Part shown: positions 38,793 through 48,137 of the stretch, one piece after another
Position numbering within the stretch: the stretch's first letter is position 1
Layout of the letters: each line of letters opens with the position of its first letter
From: Leptospira sp. WS4.C2
GTDB lineage: Bacteria; Spirochaetota; Leptospiria; Leptospirales; Leptospiraceae
DNA: 64,000 nucleotides
Direction: 5' to 3'
Assembly (NCBI RefSeq): GCF_040833985.1
Contig: NZ_CP162139.1
Span: 3,647,288-3,711,287 of the forward strand
Notes under the pieces: model-generated
The model's input: only the letters and a program-made list of their open reading frames with translations
What the model was told of the DNA's origin: nothing
The model's database searches: none
Translations under genes and position numbers: made by a program

Positions 38793-39243
38793 TTCTAACT
38801 TAATCGAATCTCTCGTAAAAAAAGCCCAAACCGCAGACAGAAAACGAACCAATCACAACTTCCATGAACCGTCGGAAGTGTACCAAAGGTTTCTCAACGT
38901 TCTTTCTAAAACTACCTACATTCCACCTCACAGACATTTGTCGGATCCAAAACCTGAAACCTTTGTGGTTCTTGAAGGTGAAATTGGGTTTTTAATCTTT
39001 AAAGAAAACGGAGACATCAAGGAAACGCATAAACTTTCGGCTGGCGGTCCTAAACGAGGAATTGATCTACAACCAGGTGTTTGGCATAGTTTGGTTTGTT
39101 TATCTGATCATGCTGTTTGTTTTGAAGGGAAATCTGGTCCTTATGATCCAACTGCAGATAAAGAGTTTCACTCGAAATATCCCCTGGAAGGGGATCCTAA
39201 AGTAAAAGAGACCATTGTTTGGTATGAATCTTTGTTTGTATGA
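38770..39243 (+). CDS. WbuC-family cupin-fold metalloprotein
   Basis: 157 residues with a TTG start behind GGAAGG. The N-terminus (RKRTNHNFHEPSEVYQRFLN) and cupin motif (IPPHRHLSDPKPETFVVLEG) match the WbuC family, often found near surface-polysaccharide genes. The His pair and Glu could bind a metal. The reaction is unknown. ATGA overlap with the next gene. Confidence 0.75.
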   Translation: MQEIQIIDSNLIESLVKKAQTADRKRTNHNFHEPSEVYQRFLNVLSKTTYIPPHRHLSDPKPETFVVLEGEIGFLIFKENGDIKETHKLSAGGPKRGIDLQPGVWHSLVCLSDHAVCFEGKSGPYDPTADKEFHSKYPLEGDPKVKETIVWYESLFV

Positions 39244-40253
39244 ATTGGATTACCTTAGTTAGAAAACTATTTATATCTCTCATTATGGTTTCCTTATCTT
39301 TTTTTTGTAAATCCTTACCTTCTATAGTTCCTGTAAAAGAACATAAGTTAGAATCCATTTCTTCAGATGGAATTATACGTACCTTTCGTTATTATATCCC
39401 AAAACAAATTAAAGAAGATCGTTTACCGGTAGTCTTTATTTTACATGGGGGTGGTGGCACAGGAGAAGGAATGATTTACCTCTCAAGAATGTCGGAGAAA
39501 GCAGAGGAATATGGCTTTATCGCTGTTTATCCAGATGGATATGCTAACCGATGGAATGATGGTAGAAAAATTTCACATTCACTCACTGACAAACGTAATA
39601 CAAATGATGTGGAATTCTTCAAAGATATGGTTCGCTATTTGGATAAAGAAATTCCTGTCGATTATAATCGAATTCATGCAGTAGGAATCTCTAACGGTGG
39701 ATTCATGACCCAACGATTATTATGCGAAGCAGCAGAACTATTTTCTTCTGGATATTCGATTGCAGCCGTTACTTCTCAAGGTTTGAAAGAAATTTGTAAC
39801 CCTCCTCCAAGAAAATCTATCGGCTTTATTATGGGTACCGCTGACGATGTTGTTCCCTATTTAGGGGGAACCGTTTCTATTCCATCAGACCCAAGCCCCA
39901 ATGCAAAAAAAATCTCTGCAGGCGATGTGGTATCTTATTTAGAATCATTAGAATTTTGGAGTTCGCCGTTCGTCTGCAAAGAAGAAACAAAAACAAAGAA
40001 AAGGCATTTAAACAAATTTTGGAAACGAGACATTCAGTACACTCAAGTGACTGATTGCCAATCTGATCAAAGAGTAGAAGGGTATTTGATTCCAGGGGGA
40101 GGTCATATCTGGCCCAATGGTTTTTATTACCAAAACGAAAAACAATACGGATACTTAAGTAAGGACTTGGATACAAGGGAAATTGTGTTACAATTCTTTC
40201 GAACGACGTATAAAAAAGATAAGTTGGTAAACAATGCATCACTCGGAAATTAG
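39240..40253 (+). CDS. Esterase of the PHB-depolymerase/LpqC family, exported
   Basis: 337 residues with an N-terminal hydrophobic segment and FFC, perhaps lipid-anchored. Oxyanion-type loop LHGGGGTGEG, nucleophile elbow GISNGG (Ser), and a C-terminal GGGHIWPNG with the catalytic His. This is the carboxylesterase/polyhydroxybutyrate depolymerase-like family. It probably hydrolyses ester-linked substrates in the envelope. It overlaps the next hydrolase gene by 20 bases. Confidence 0.8.
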   Translation: MNWITLVRKLFISLIMVSLSFFCKSLPSIVPVKEHKLESISSDGIIRTFRYYIPKQIKEDRLPVVFILHGGGGTGEGMIYLSRMSEKAEEYGFIAVYPDGYANRWNDGRKISHSLTDKRNTNDVEFFKDMVRYLDKEIPVDYNRIHAVGISNGGFMTQRLLCEAAELFSSGYSIAAVTSQGLKEICNPPPRKSIGFIMGTADDVVPYLGGTVSIPSDPSPNAKKISAGDVVSYLESLEFWSSPFVCKEETKTKKRHLNKFWKRDIQYTQVTDCQSDQRVEGYLIPGGGHIWPNGFYYQNEKQYGYLSKDLDTREIVLQFFRTTYKKDKLVNNASLGN

Positions 40254-41112
40254 AAATTCATCCAGCGTATTTACCACTCTAGAAACGGGGTCAGGCGACC
40301 CTGTCCTTTTCCTTCATGGTTTTCCTGATAATCATAAAACTTTCGCACCCATCATGGAACAAGTTGGAAAGAAGGGATTTCAATGCATTGCTCCCGTTAT
40401 GCGAGGTTATGAGCCATCAACGATCTCTCATGCACATAAATTACACGTTGTCGATCTAGTGAATGACATTCTAGGTTGGATGGAAGATAGAAGGTGGGAC
40501 TCGGTACATTTAGTTGGTCATAACTGGGGGGCCGTCATTGCTTTTGCTGCAGGAATGTACTACCCCAATCGAATCAAATCTATCACAAGCCTTGGGGTTC
40601 CACTTTTAAGGACTTACCAAGATTCATTTTTTTGGGCTCCCCAACAAACGATCCATTCTTGGTATGTATTACTATTTCAAATTCCGTTTTTGGCTGAACT
40701 TACGATTCGTTCCAATGGTTTTGCTTTAGTAGATTTTTTGTGGAAGGATTGGTCACCAGGTTTTACGCCAAACCAAGACCACTTAGCAGAGATTAAAGCC
40801 AACTTTCAAAATCCCGGAATTTTATCCTCTGCCCTCTCTTATTATCGAAATTTAAACGATTTATTCACAGAATCGGGAAGAGAAAGTATATTAGGAATTT
40901 TGGATTCGCAGATTAATGTGCCTACTCAGATCCTCTATGGCTTGAACGATGGTTGCTTTCATAAAAATCTCTTTGAACATCTATTAGATGAAACCGACTT
41001 CCCTTGCGGTTTTCGTAAGATCGGTTTTGATCATGCTGGGCACTTTCTTCATTGGGAAAAAAGAGAAGAGGTGGCCAAGTTGATTTTAGAATGGTTACAA
41101 AAAAATAAATAA
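40234..41112 (+). CDS. Alpha/beta hydrolase, epoxide-hydrolase/haloalkane-dehalogenase-like, with Asn in place of the nucleophile Asp
   Basis: 292 residues. The oxyanion segment is FLHGFPDNHKTF and the acid/His part includes GFDHAGHFLHWE. The elbow reads LVGHNWGAV, with Asn97 where this family normally has Asp (GHDWG). Without the Asp nucleophile the standard reaction would fail, so it may act differently or be inactive. Overlaps the esterase gene. Confidence 0.8.
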   Translation: MHHSEIRNSSSVFTTLETGSGDPVLFLHGFPDNHKTFAPIMEQVGKKGFQCIAPVMRGYEPSTISHAHKLHVVDLVNDILGWMEDRRWDSVHLVGHNWGAVIAFAAGMYYPNRIKSITSLGVPLLRTYQDSFFWAPQQTIHSWYVLLFQIPFLAELTIRSNGFALVDFLWKDWSPGFTPNQDHLAEIKANFQNPGILSSALSYYRNLNDLFTESGRESILGILDSQINVPTQILYGLNDGCFHKNLFEHLLDETDFPCGFRKIGFDHAGHFLHWEKREEVAKLILEWLQKNK

Positions 41113-41159
41113 GATTCTATCGTTTTTTTTTCGTCGTATGTACTTTAAGGAGATTGAAT

Positions 41160-41360
41160 ATGTTTCAAAATATGGGTCTTTATGACAGAATCATTCGAGT
41201 GGTCGTTGGATTGGTATTAGGTGGTTTGTATTTAGGTGGAGTCGTTGAAGGAACAACAGCAATTGTTCTTTTTGTAATCGGACTTGTGATGATTGCAACA
41301 TCTGCGATCGGATTTTGCCCAGCTTACCTACCTTTTAAATTTACAACAAAAGAAAAGTAA
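41160..41360 (+). CDS. DUF2892 (YgaP-type) small membrane protein
   Basis: 66 residues from the ATG at 41160, with AAGGAG eight bases before it; a TTG at 41154 is rejected. It begins MFQNMGLYDRIIRVVVG, the DUF2892 start, and has two hydrophobic helices with a central Gly-rich turn. The function of the family is unknown; it is often fused or adjacent to rhodanese domains, which are not seen here. Confidence 0.85.
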   Translation: MFQNMGLYDRIIRVVVGLVLGGLYLGGVVEGTTAIVLFVIGLVMIATSAIGFCPAYLPFKFTTKEK

Positions 41361-41382
41361 ATCGGTCTTATTGTAGAAAAAC

Positions 41383-41410
41383 CAACTCACGAATTTGACT
41401 TTGTGAGTTG
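41383..41410. terminator. Bidirectional terminator-like hairpin
   Basis: CAACTCAC at 41383-41390 pairs with GTGAGTTG at 41403-41410 around a 12-base loop, between the stops of two convergent genes. A-rich before and T-rich after. Confidence 0.65.
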
Positions 41411-41422
41411 AGTCTTTATTCT

Positions 41423-42538
41423 TTACTTTTTCAAACTCACCAATACTTCATAATGTTGGGTTCTTGGGAAAAAATCAAACAAACCAATATAGTTCAATCT
41501 GTATCCTATTGCTTCTAATCTAGTAATATCACGTTTGAGTGTACTTGGATTACAGCTAGAATAAACAATTTGTTTCGGTGAAAACATAGAAGCCGATTCA
41601 ATAATGCCTTCGGAAAGTCCAGCCCTTGGCGGGTTTACAATCCAAATTGGATAATGAGCAACATGTTTAGGTAAATGTTTTTGGTATAAATCACTGACTT
41701 CATACTCAAACTGTAATGCATTGTTCGATTTTGCATTATCTTTTGCATACCGAATGCTCTTTTCGTGAGATTCAATTCCATACAGCGATTCTATTTTTTC
41801 TCGAATCGAAATACCAATCGTTCCACAACCACAAAACAGTTCCAAAATATTGGCCGAGTCTGGCAAAAGGGATTTAATTTTTTCAAGCCAAGGTTCGATT
41901 AGGAACTGATTGATTTGAAAGAAACCCCGTTCTGGAACTTTTAACTTGGTATTAAAAATAATCATTTCTGTTTGGTCTCTTTCATAATTCACAACAGATT
42001 TTGAGGACAATCGGAGTTGGATGGATTTGTTTTTGGAGACAGATTTTTGAAGTCCCTCGGGAACCATATCCCATAACAAACGTTTATCGACAGTTTTACA
42101 GACGGCATGTGATTCTTTCACAATTCTGTGGGTATTTTTTGAGAAGTATCCAATTTCTCTTCCGTTCGATTGCCATTGCACGTTATTTCGGTACTCGTTT
42201 TCTGGCCCTTTGATCACTTGGATCTTACCTTTCCACTTTGGAAACATTCCTTCCAGAAGAGTGGTTTTGATTTCTACCTCATCTTTGTAAGAAATATGGC
42301 GATAACTACATCCCCCGCACTCCATAAAAACAGCACAATCGGATTCGGTCCTTCTTTCTGAGGCTTCAATGACTTCGGAGACTGATCCAAACCATTCTTT
42401 GTTTCCTGTTTTATAAAGACTTATGTCTACTAATTCGCCAGGCAATCCGCCATCGACGAAAACTGCATGTCCCTCATGGTGAGCTATACAATAACCACCA
42501 TTCACCCACTTTTCCAGTTTTATACGCAACTTTTCCAT
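41423..42538 (-). CDS. RNA uracil-C5 methyltransferase (RlmD/TrmA-like, iron-sulfur type)
   Basis: 371 residues. An N-terminal TRAM-like part is followed by a cluster motif C-x5-C-G-G-C (CAVFMECGGCSYRH). The SAM site has LELFCGCGTIGISI. The catalytic motifs are NPPRAGLSE and YSSCNPSTLKRD with the nucleophile Cys. It methylates uridine C5 in 23S rRNA or tRNA; the exact target cannot be set. Divergent from the tRNA-Ser gene. Confidence 0.88.
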   Translation of the reverse strand: MEKLRIKLEKWVNGGYCIAHHEGHAVFVDGGLPGELVDISLYKTGNKEWFGSVSEVIEASERRTESDCAVFMECGGCSYRHISYKDEVEIKTTLLEGMFPKWKGKIQVIKGPENEYRNNVQWQSNGREIGYFSKNTHRIVKESHAVCKTVDKRLLWDMVPEGLQKSVSKNKSIQLRLSSKSVVNYERDQTEMIIFNTKLKVPERGFFQINQFLIEPWLEKIKSLLPDSANILELFCGCGTIGISIREKIESLYGIESHEKSIRYAKDNAKSNNALQFEYEVSDLYQKHLPKHVAHYPIWIVNPPRAGLSEGIIESASMFSPKQIVYSSCNPSTLKRDITRLEAIGYRLNYIGLFDFFPRTQHYEVLVSLKK

Positions 42539-42566
42539 TCTCTAGAACCATTCATTGAATATTCAT

Positions 42567-42594
42567 TTGACACTGCACTCGCATTTAACATAAC
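42567..42594 (+). promoter_or_regulatory. Promoter of the tRNA-Ser cluster
   Basis: Perfect TTGACA at 42567-42572, 16 bases, then CATAAC at 42589-42594, ending 14 bases before the mature tRNA. Consistent with a tRNA promoter that may also drive the genes behind. Confidence 0.6.
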
Positions 42595-42608
42595 GGATAG
42601 GTACTCTT

Positions 42609-42692
<84 letters not shown>

Positions 42693-42699
42693 AGTCACT

Positions 42700-42787
<88 letters not shown>

Positions 42788-42797
42788 TGTTACCGTC

Positions 42798-43229
42798 ATG
42801 AATACCACCCAAATCAAAGACAAATTACAAAAAATACAGGCTTACTTAGTCACTGACGAAGCGGCAAAAATTTTTGCCGTATTGCCTTTGTATTTCTCAT
42901 GGGTTCCAATCTTTACTTGGAAACGAAACATTCCTGAATATGTTACCGTTTGTTTGTATTCGGCAGTTAATACTTGTTTGTTCTTACTTGGCTTGCTTTT
43001 GGCTCAAGTTGTCTCAGTTCTTCCCTTCATAGGTCTCTATTTTGCTGCCACCATCCATCTCTTATCCTTACTACTTTATCTAGGAATCGCTGGATTTTTG
43101 ATTTACTCCATCCGCTTGAAAAAAACCATAGAGATACCCGTTCTTTTGGACTGGGTAAAAATGCTTCAAGCATTCATTGCGCCCATAGCTCAACTGGATA
43201 GAGTATCTGACTACGGATCAGAAGGTTAG
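42798..43229 (+). CDS. Small membrane protein whose 3' end lies inside tRNA-Arg
   Basis: 143 residues from the ATG at 42798, 11 bases after tRNA-Ser(GCU) and without a clear ribosome site. Two or three hydrophobic helices (VTVCLYSAVNTCLFLLGLLL, LPFIGLYFAATIHLLSLLLY) and an amphipathic N-terminus; a Tic20/DUF4870-like shape. The last 16 codons and the stop (43179-43229) fall within the tRNA-Arg gene and read IAQLDRVSDYGSEG, which is translated tRNA. A frame beginning at 42714 only adds translated tRNA. Confidence 0.6.
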   Translation: MNTTQIKDKLQKIQAYLVTDEAAKIFAVLPLYFSWVPIFTWKRNIPEYVTVCLYSAVNTCLFLLGLLLAQVVSVLPFIGLYFAATIHLLSLLLYLGIAGFLIYSIRLKKTIEIPVLLDWVKMLQAFIAPIAQLDRVSDYGSEG

Positions 43230-43252
43230 AGGTTCAAATCCTCTTGGGCGCA
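43179..43252 (+). tRNA. tRNA-Arg(ACG)
   Basis: Acceptor GCGCCCA (43179-43185) pairs with TGGGCGC (43245-43251), discriminator A. The anticodon stem CTGAC..GTCAG-like encloses the loop CTACGGA with anticodon ACG. A34 of this tRNA is the known target of TadA, whose gene follows one base later. CCA is not encoded. It overlaps the end of the membrane protein gene. Confidence 0.93.
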
Positions 43253-43253
43253 C

Positions 43254-43694
43254 GTGGAAGCATTCGACTCATTTTTAGAGCGATACTTCAAAGTAGTTTC
43301 CAGCCATCCAAACGAAATTCCTTCTTATTCTGAAATCATCACAAAAGATGGAATTCTTCTCTCTACCGCCTTTAATTCCGTAGAACAAACATTAAATCCT
43401 ACAAAACATAGCGAAATCTTAGCAATTGAAGATGCTCTTTCTAAAACAGAGGGACGTTATCTCACTGATGCCATTTTAATTACTGCTTTAGAACCATGTC
43501 TCTTATGTGCAGGTGCCATCTTACGAATGAAAATTCCGGAAGTCGTATATTTTGTTCCAGCAAAACCAGGTGAGGGGATTTCTTCTTATACAACCGAGTC
43601 CATTTATCTACTGAATCACTTTCCCAAGTGTACCCTCATTCCGCAATCCCACATAAAATTTGAATTTCTTAGTTTTTTCAAAGAGAAAAGGTAG
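43254..43694 (+). CDS. tadA: tRNA adenosine-34 deaminase (TadA)
   Basis: 146 residues with a GTG start one base after the tRNA-Arg discriminator and no Shine-Dalgarno. Zinc deaminase motifs: His52-Ser-Glu54 (normally HAE) and Pro81-Cys82-x-x-Cys85 (EPCLLCAGA). The rest fits TadA length and order, though divergent after the zinc site. It converts A34 to inosine in tRNA-Arg(ACG), the gene immediately upstream. No ATG in frame can replace the GTG without cutting the fold. Confidence 0.85.
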   Translation: MEAFDSFLERYFKVVSSHPNEIPSYSEIITKDGILLSTAFNSVEQTLNPTKHSEILAIEDALSKTEGRYLTDAILITALEPCLLCAGAILRMKIPEVVYFVPAKPGEGISSYTTESIYLLNHFPKCTLIPQSHIKFEFLSFFKEKR

Positions 43695-43739
43695 AATTCT
43701 TTTGACCGTTTCTTTTTATGGAAGCCAGTAGAAACCATT

Positions 43740-43826
<87 letters not shown>

Positions 43827-43970
43827 GGTTCTATCCTTCTTTTACTTTCCGCTAACCCCTGACAAATGTTTCGGCATTTTTAGTTGCAACCTCTCGGAAC
43901 GCTTACAAATATACATTATCAAAGCGGTAGAATCAAATTTCCATCCAAGTGGATTTTGATACGGACTTAA

Positions 43971-45428
43971 ATGAGCGAAAACCACCAAGTACTCTTTAGA
44001 AAATATAGACCCCAATTCTTTCGCGATGTGATCTACCAAGACCTCGCCGTTGGGTCTTTGCAAAATGCGTTTAAGTCTAAAAAAATTGGTCACGCTTATA
44101 TATTCATTGGACCACGCGGGGTCGGCAAAACCACTATTGCGAGAATTCTAGCAAAACGACTCAATTGCGAAAGACCAGACGGGGTTGAACCATGTAATGA
44201 ATGTACATCTTGTTTGGAGATTACCAAAGGAAATTCAAATGACGTATTTGAAATTGATGCGGCTTCCAATAGCGGTGTCGATAACATCCGGGAGTTACGT
44301 GAAAATGTAAAATTCAATGCAATGGGTGGAAAGTACCGAGTTTATATTTTAGACGAGGTGCATATGTTAAGTGGGGCTGCTTTCAATGCATTACTCAAAA
44401 CATTGGAAGAACCACCGGCCCATGTCGTTTTTATTTTAGCAACGACTGAGTATCATAAAATTCCGGAAACAATTCTCTCACGTTGCCAAGACTTTCACTT
44501 TCGAAAAGTGCCTGTCACTGCATTACAGAACTACATTGAAACTCTTTGTGAAAAAGAAGGTCTCAAATACGATTCAGAAGGTCTATTCTGGATCGCAAAA
44601 AAAGGTGACGGCTCGGTTCGGGACACATTGTCTTTTATGGAACAAGCTGTAATTTTTACAGATGGCAATCTAACAGGTGCCAAACTTCGAAAAATGATCG
44701 GGTATCATGGAATTGATACCTTCACTGATTTTTTAAACCAACTTTTAGATTCTTCTCAAAGTGCACAAATCTTTGAAACTTTGGAAAATCTTTTCCAAGC
44801 AGGAATTGATTTGAGTAAATTTGTTTGGGACTTTATTGAATTTTTAAATTCCCTTCTTCTTATCAAAGACAATCTGGCAGATAGAGAATCCATTAACATT
44901 CCACAGGAAGATTTACAAAAACTAAAACAAAACTATCGTGATTTAGATCGTGAAATTTTAGTTTTACTCGCTGAAAGAATTTTTTCAATCCATGAAAAAC
45001 TGAATCTTATGAAACTTCGTAGCTCTTACGAAATGAAAGTTTATTTAGAAATTCAATTTCGTAAATTGATATTGGATCGTGAAAAACCAAGTGTATCGGG
45101 ACTATTAGCAAAAATCTCTGAGCTCACCAAACTAGTTCAAGGTGATATTTCTCATATCCCAGAAAATTTGGAACCAACTGCAACTATGAGAATACAAACT
45201 CCGGTTGCGGCCTCCAGTCCACAAAAGAAAGAACCTGCATCACCAGTTGTCGATAAACCAAAACAGAATATCGAACTCGAGACCAAACCAAATCCTCCAA
45301 AACAAGAACAGCCTGCTCCGACCAAACCAGCGACTGCAAGTCCAGCTTCTTCTGAAGATATGGAGAAGCTTTTGAAAGAAAAATTCTCCGGTATGGAAGT
45401 AGACCCCAACCAATTTAAGAATTTATAA
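43971..45428 (+). CDS. dnaX: DNA polymerase III subunit gamma/tau
   Basis: 485 residues. Walker A GPRGVGKTT near residue 45, the four-Cys zinc module CNECTSCLEI nearby, Walker B-type LDEVHML, and the arginine finger LSRCQDFHF. The C-terminal part after about residue 375 is a Pro/Gln-rich tail with no obvious tau domain V, so the protein is closer to gamma in size. It is the clamp-loader ATPase. It starts the dnaX-ybaB-recR block found in many bacteria. Confidence 0.95.
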   Translation: MSENHQVLFRKYRPQFFRDVIYQDLAVGSLQNAFKSKKIGHAYIFIGPRGVGKTTIARILAKRLNCERPDGVEPCNECTSCLEITKGNSNDVFEIDAASNSGVDNIRELRENVKFNAMGGKYRVYILDEVHMLSGAAFNALLKTLEEPPAHVVFILATTEYHKIPETILSRCQDFHFRKVPVTALQNYIETLCEKEGLKYDSEGLFWIAKKGDGSVRDTLSFMEQAVIFTDGNLTGAKLRKMIGYHGIDTFTDFLNQLLDSSQSAQIFETLENLFQAGIDLSKFVWDFIEFLNSLLLIKDNLADRESINIPQEDLQKLKQNYRDLDREILVLLAERIFSIHEKLNLMKLRSSYEMKVYLEIQFRKLILDREKPSVSGLLAKISELTKLVQGDISHIPENLEPTATMRIQTPVAASSPQKKEPASPVVDKPKQNIELETKPNPPKQEQPAPTKPATASPASSEDMEKLLKEKFSGMEVDPNQFKNL

Positions 45429-45443
45429 GTCCAAAAGGTAAGT

Positions 45444-45815
45444 ATGGGAATTTTTGATCAAATGAAACAAATGCGAGAGGCCTTTTCGCAACTCGGCAAT
45501 ATCAAAGAAAAACAAGAGGAGCTCACAAAGCGACTTGCCCAAATTCGAGTTTCAGCATCAGCAGGTGCCGGCATGGTCGAAGTTACAGCTTCGGCTGATG
45601 GAATCTTAACTGACCTTAATATCAATCCGATTATGTTCAATGCTGATGACAAAAAAATGTTAGAAGACTTAATCCTATCAGCAACAAACGAAGTGCAGAG
45701 GAAAGCCAAAGAAACGATGGCTCATGAGATGAAAAATATCCTCGGTTTCAACCCAAGTGACTTTGAAGGAGTTTTCAACCAATTCCAAAAGGATGGAGGA
45801 TTTCCACCTGTCTGA
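45444..45815 (+). CDS. YbaB/EbfC family nucleoid-associated protein
   Basis: 123 residues. The N-terminal coiled part ([21 protein letters not shown]) and the middle [18 protein letters not shown] match the YbaB fold. It is a dimeric DNA-binding protein. Located between dnaX and recR, its usual place. Overlaps recR by 23 bases. Confidence 0.93.
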   Translation: MGIFDQMKQMREAFSQLGNIKEKQEELTKRLAQIRVSASAGAGMVEVTASADGILTDLNINPIMFNADDKKMLEDLILSATNEVQRKAKETMAHEMKNILGFNPSDFEGVFNQFQKDGGFPPV

Positions 45816-46401
45816 TCCACAATTCCAAAAACTGATCCAATCCTTTTCTAGTCTCCCAGGGATTGGGAAAAAAAGTGCAACGAGAATTGGTTTTCATATC
45901 CTACGGATGGATCCTTCTACTTTCCGCGCATGGCTTTCCAATATCGAAGAAGCTAAAGCCAAACTAAGGTTTTGTGATGAATGTGGCGGACTTACGGAAG
46001 ATCCTGTTTGTTCTATTTGTTTGTCTGATAGAAGGGATAACGGAATCCTTTGTGTTGTGGAACAACCGGAAGATATTTTCTTTATAGAGAACACAAAAGA
46101 ATATGTTGGAAAATACCATGTCCTAAATGGTGCTATCTCTCCCTTAGATGGAATTGGTCCTGACCAATTACGAATTCGTCAATTGTTAGAACGATTAGAA
46201 GACACTGGTGTGAAGGAAGTTCTTATCGCAACCAATCCCACTCTGGAAGGGGATGCAACAGCATCTTACCTTTCAACGGTAATCAAACCTATGGAAATTA
46301 AAATTACAAGGATTGCCCACGGGATTACTATTGGTGGAACTTTAGAGTATTCTGATCAATACACTCTAGGCAAAGCGATTAAGTCTAGGTTGACACTTTA
46401 A
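45793..46401 (+). CDS. recR: Recombination protein RecR
   Basis: 202 residues from the ATG at 45793; the in-frame CTG at 45808 has GGAGGA at better spacing and cannot be excluded. HhH segment [17 protein letters not shown], the four-Cys zinc site [16 protein letters not shown], and the Toprim domain beginning [16 protein letters not shown]. It acts with RecO/RecF in gap repair. Nothing recognisable lies in the 180-base gap after it. Confidence 0.93.
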   Translation: MEDFHLSDPQFQKLIQSFSSLPGIGKKSATRIGFHILRMDPSTFRAWLSNIEEAKAKLRFCDECGGLTEDPVCSICLSDRRDNGILCVVEQPEDIFFIENTKEYVGKYHVLNGAISPLDGIGPDQLRIRQLLERLEDTGVKEVLIATNPTLEGDATASYLSTVIKPMEIKITRIAHGITIGGTLEYSDQYTLGKAIKSRLTL

Positions 46402-46581
46402 AAAAAATCAAATCTCGAGTAAGCATTAACAGTATTTTTTACTTTAGATTAGTTGTCGTTTTAGTGTAAATTCAAGTCCTGAAAGGCTGATCATGTTTGC
46501 AGAAATTAGTTCTCTTAATTGTTTAAAGATTTTCTATTTCTCATTCGTTATAAACTAAAAGACATTACGCATAATATAACA

Positions 46582-48132
46582 TTAGAATCGATGTTCGAAT
46601 ACAATAAACGCTTCCCTTAACACCCTCCCATACTTGGAATCTAATAAAACAAATAACGCATCACCCGCGACAAAATAACCAGAACGAAAAATGATTTGAA
46701 AATCAGAGGTTACGTTGTAACGAATGTTAAAATTATATTCCATTCCCATATAAGTTGATGTTTTATATCCATTAAGTTCACTAAATTCTCGATTGATTCG
46801 AATTTCAGGCGATTTTGTTGCCCATAATTGATAGTAACCTAGCGTAAATTGATAGGGACCAAAAGCAATAATATTGGAATAAAAACCATACTCATTTAAA
46901 CCAGAAAAACTAGAACCGTTGAACAATGCATAACCACCGGTAAAGTCAGTAGCAATGTTGGAAATGGAAAATCCAGGCGCAAGGGTACGGTATCCATTTC
47001 CTTTTAAATTTGCTTCATGTCCTTTCTCATCGTAACCAGGTCTTCCTGTTGTACCAAGAGCAATCAAATTAAAGTTAAGCGACTCGCTCCAGCGATAAGT
47101 AAACTGAAAATCATACATTCCACCTTTGATAAAATGTCTTTGTGTTGTATTGTAAATGGTGACATCATTTGTATCTGTCACAGCACGTAATTTTTTAACA
47201 GTTCCTGTATTTAAAATTCCATGAACAATAAACGAAAACTTTTGAAAATTGAACTCATTGTGCATACCATACCATGCAAGTCTTGCGGTTTCATTATCGG
47301 ATTTGTCATTATCATCCAAAAAATAGGCGTAAACTTCATTTCGAATATTGCGAAAGTATTCAAACTTCAATCGATTGTAATAAATATTGGAACTTTGATA
47401 ATTTTTATCAGCAAATCCATTTTTATCAACATCCATAAAACTTTGGTCGCGAGCTCGTAAAATTCCACCTTCCAAAGAGAGCCGTAAAAATTGGAAATTT
47501 TTTAAAATACTAACGCCTGTTCCAGTTGAAAATAAAACGCGACCTTGAGCAGAACTAAAGAGCTGTTGTCCCACTTTAATAAAAAGCCCCGATTCAGGAA
47601 TTCTAAAGTTTAAATATAGAAAGTTTGTCTGTACATTGACCGCAGCGGTTCGACCTCGCTCACCACCTGATCCTGGACCAACCAATCCGGGATCAAAACC
47701 ATCGGGCCCAGTTGCACGTAATCCCTTTCCACCAAAGGGAATATCACCTACTTGCATACCCCAAACTCCTTCCACATACTTATTAGCAGAAAAGCTCATA
47801 TTATACAAAAAACGCGAATCGTAATAACTAACGTCCTCCTTCCTCCGAGTGATTTGGCTTGGTAAACCTTGTTGCCTTCTTTCTAAATCAGATTGTATGG
47901 TTTGTTGTTCCGTTTGTTGGCGTTCCGCATTTTCTTTTTCTAAGTTATTGATAGGTGTGACGGGTGTTTTTCTTTCTAATAACACATCCCGGCCAACGTT
48001 TGTCGCACGAACACGAAAGGAACCATTGAAATTCATAAAGGTTCTTTGTGATTCTTCTTCTTGTGATAATAAAAATCCTGAAGGTAAAAGGACACAGAAA
48101 AAAGCGAGAGAAAGATAATTTCGTGGTGACAT
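46582..48132 (-). CDS. Outer-membrane beta-barrel protein (porin-like)
   Basis: About 516 residues from the ATG at 48132; an in-frame ATG at 48156 overlaps the upstream gene. Signal peptide to about residue 24. A Gln/Glu-rich region (EKENAERQQTEQQTIQSDLE) follows, then many amphipathic strands and a terminal EHRF, ending in Phe as barrel proteins do. Resembles alginate-export or other large porins in pattern. Solute unknown. A solute-binding protein gene lies directly upstream. Confidence 0.65.
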   Translation of the reverse strand: MSPRNYLSLAFFCVLLPSGFLLSQEEESQRTFMNFNGSFRVRATNVGRDVLLERKTPVTPINNLEKENAERQQTEQQTIQSDLERRQQGLPSQITRRKEDVSYYDSRFLYNMSFSANKYVEGVWGMQVGDIPFGGKGLRATGPDGFDPGLVGPGSGGERGRTAAVNVQTNFLYLNFRIPESGLFIKVGQQLFSSAQGRVLFSTGTGVSILKNFQFLRLSLEGGILRARDQSFMDVDKNGFADKNYQSSNIYYNRLKFEYFRNIRNEVYAYFLDDNDKSDNETARLAWYGMHNEFNFQKFSFIVHGILNTGTVKKLRAVTDTNDVTIYNTTQRHFIKGGMYDFQFTYRWSESLNFNLIALGTTGRPGYDEKGHEANLKGNGYRTLAPGFSISNIATDFTGGYALFNGSSFSGLNEYGFYSNIIAFGPYQFTLGYYQLWATKSPEIRINREFSELNGYKTSTYMGMEYNFNIRYNVTSDFQIIFRSGYFVAGDALFVLLDSKYGRVLREAFIVFEHRF

Positions 48133-48137
48133 CGACT

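Noticed and set aside
44594..44612. A-rich run in dnaX as a possible frameshift site for gamma
   Set aside because: It lies near residue 210, inside the ATPase core, too early to give a functional gamma product, and no stimulatory structure is evident.
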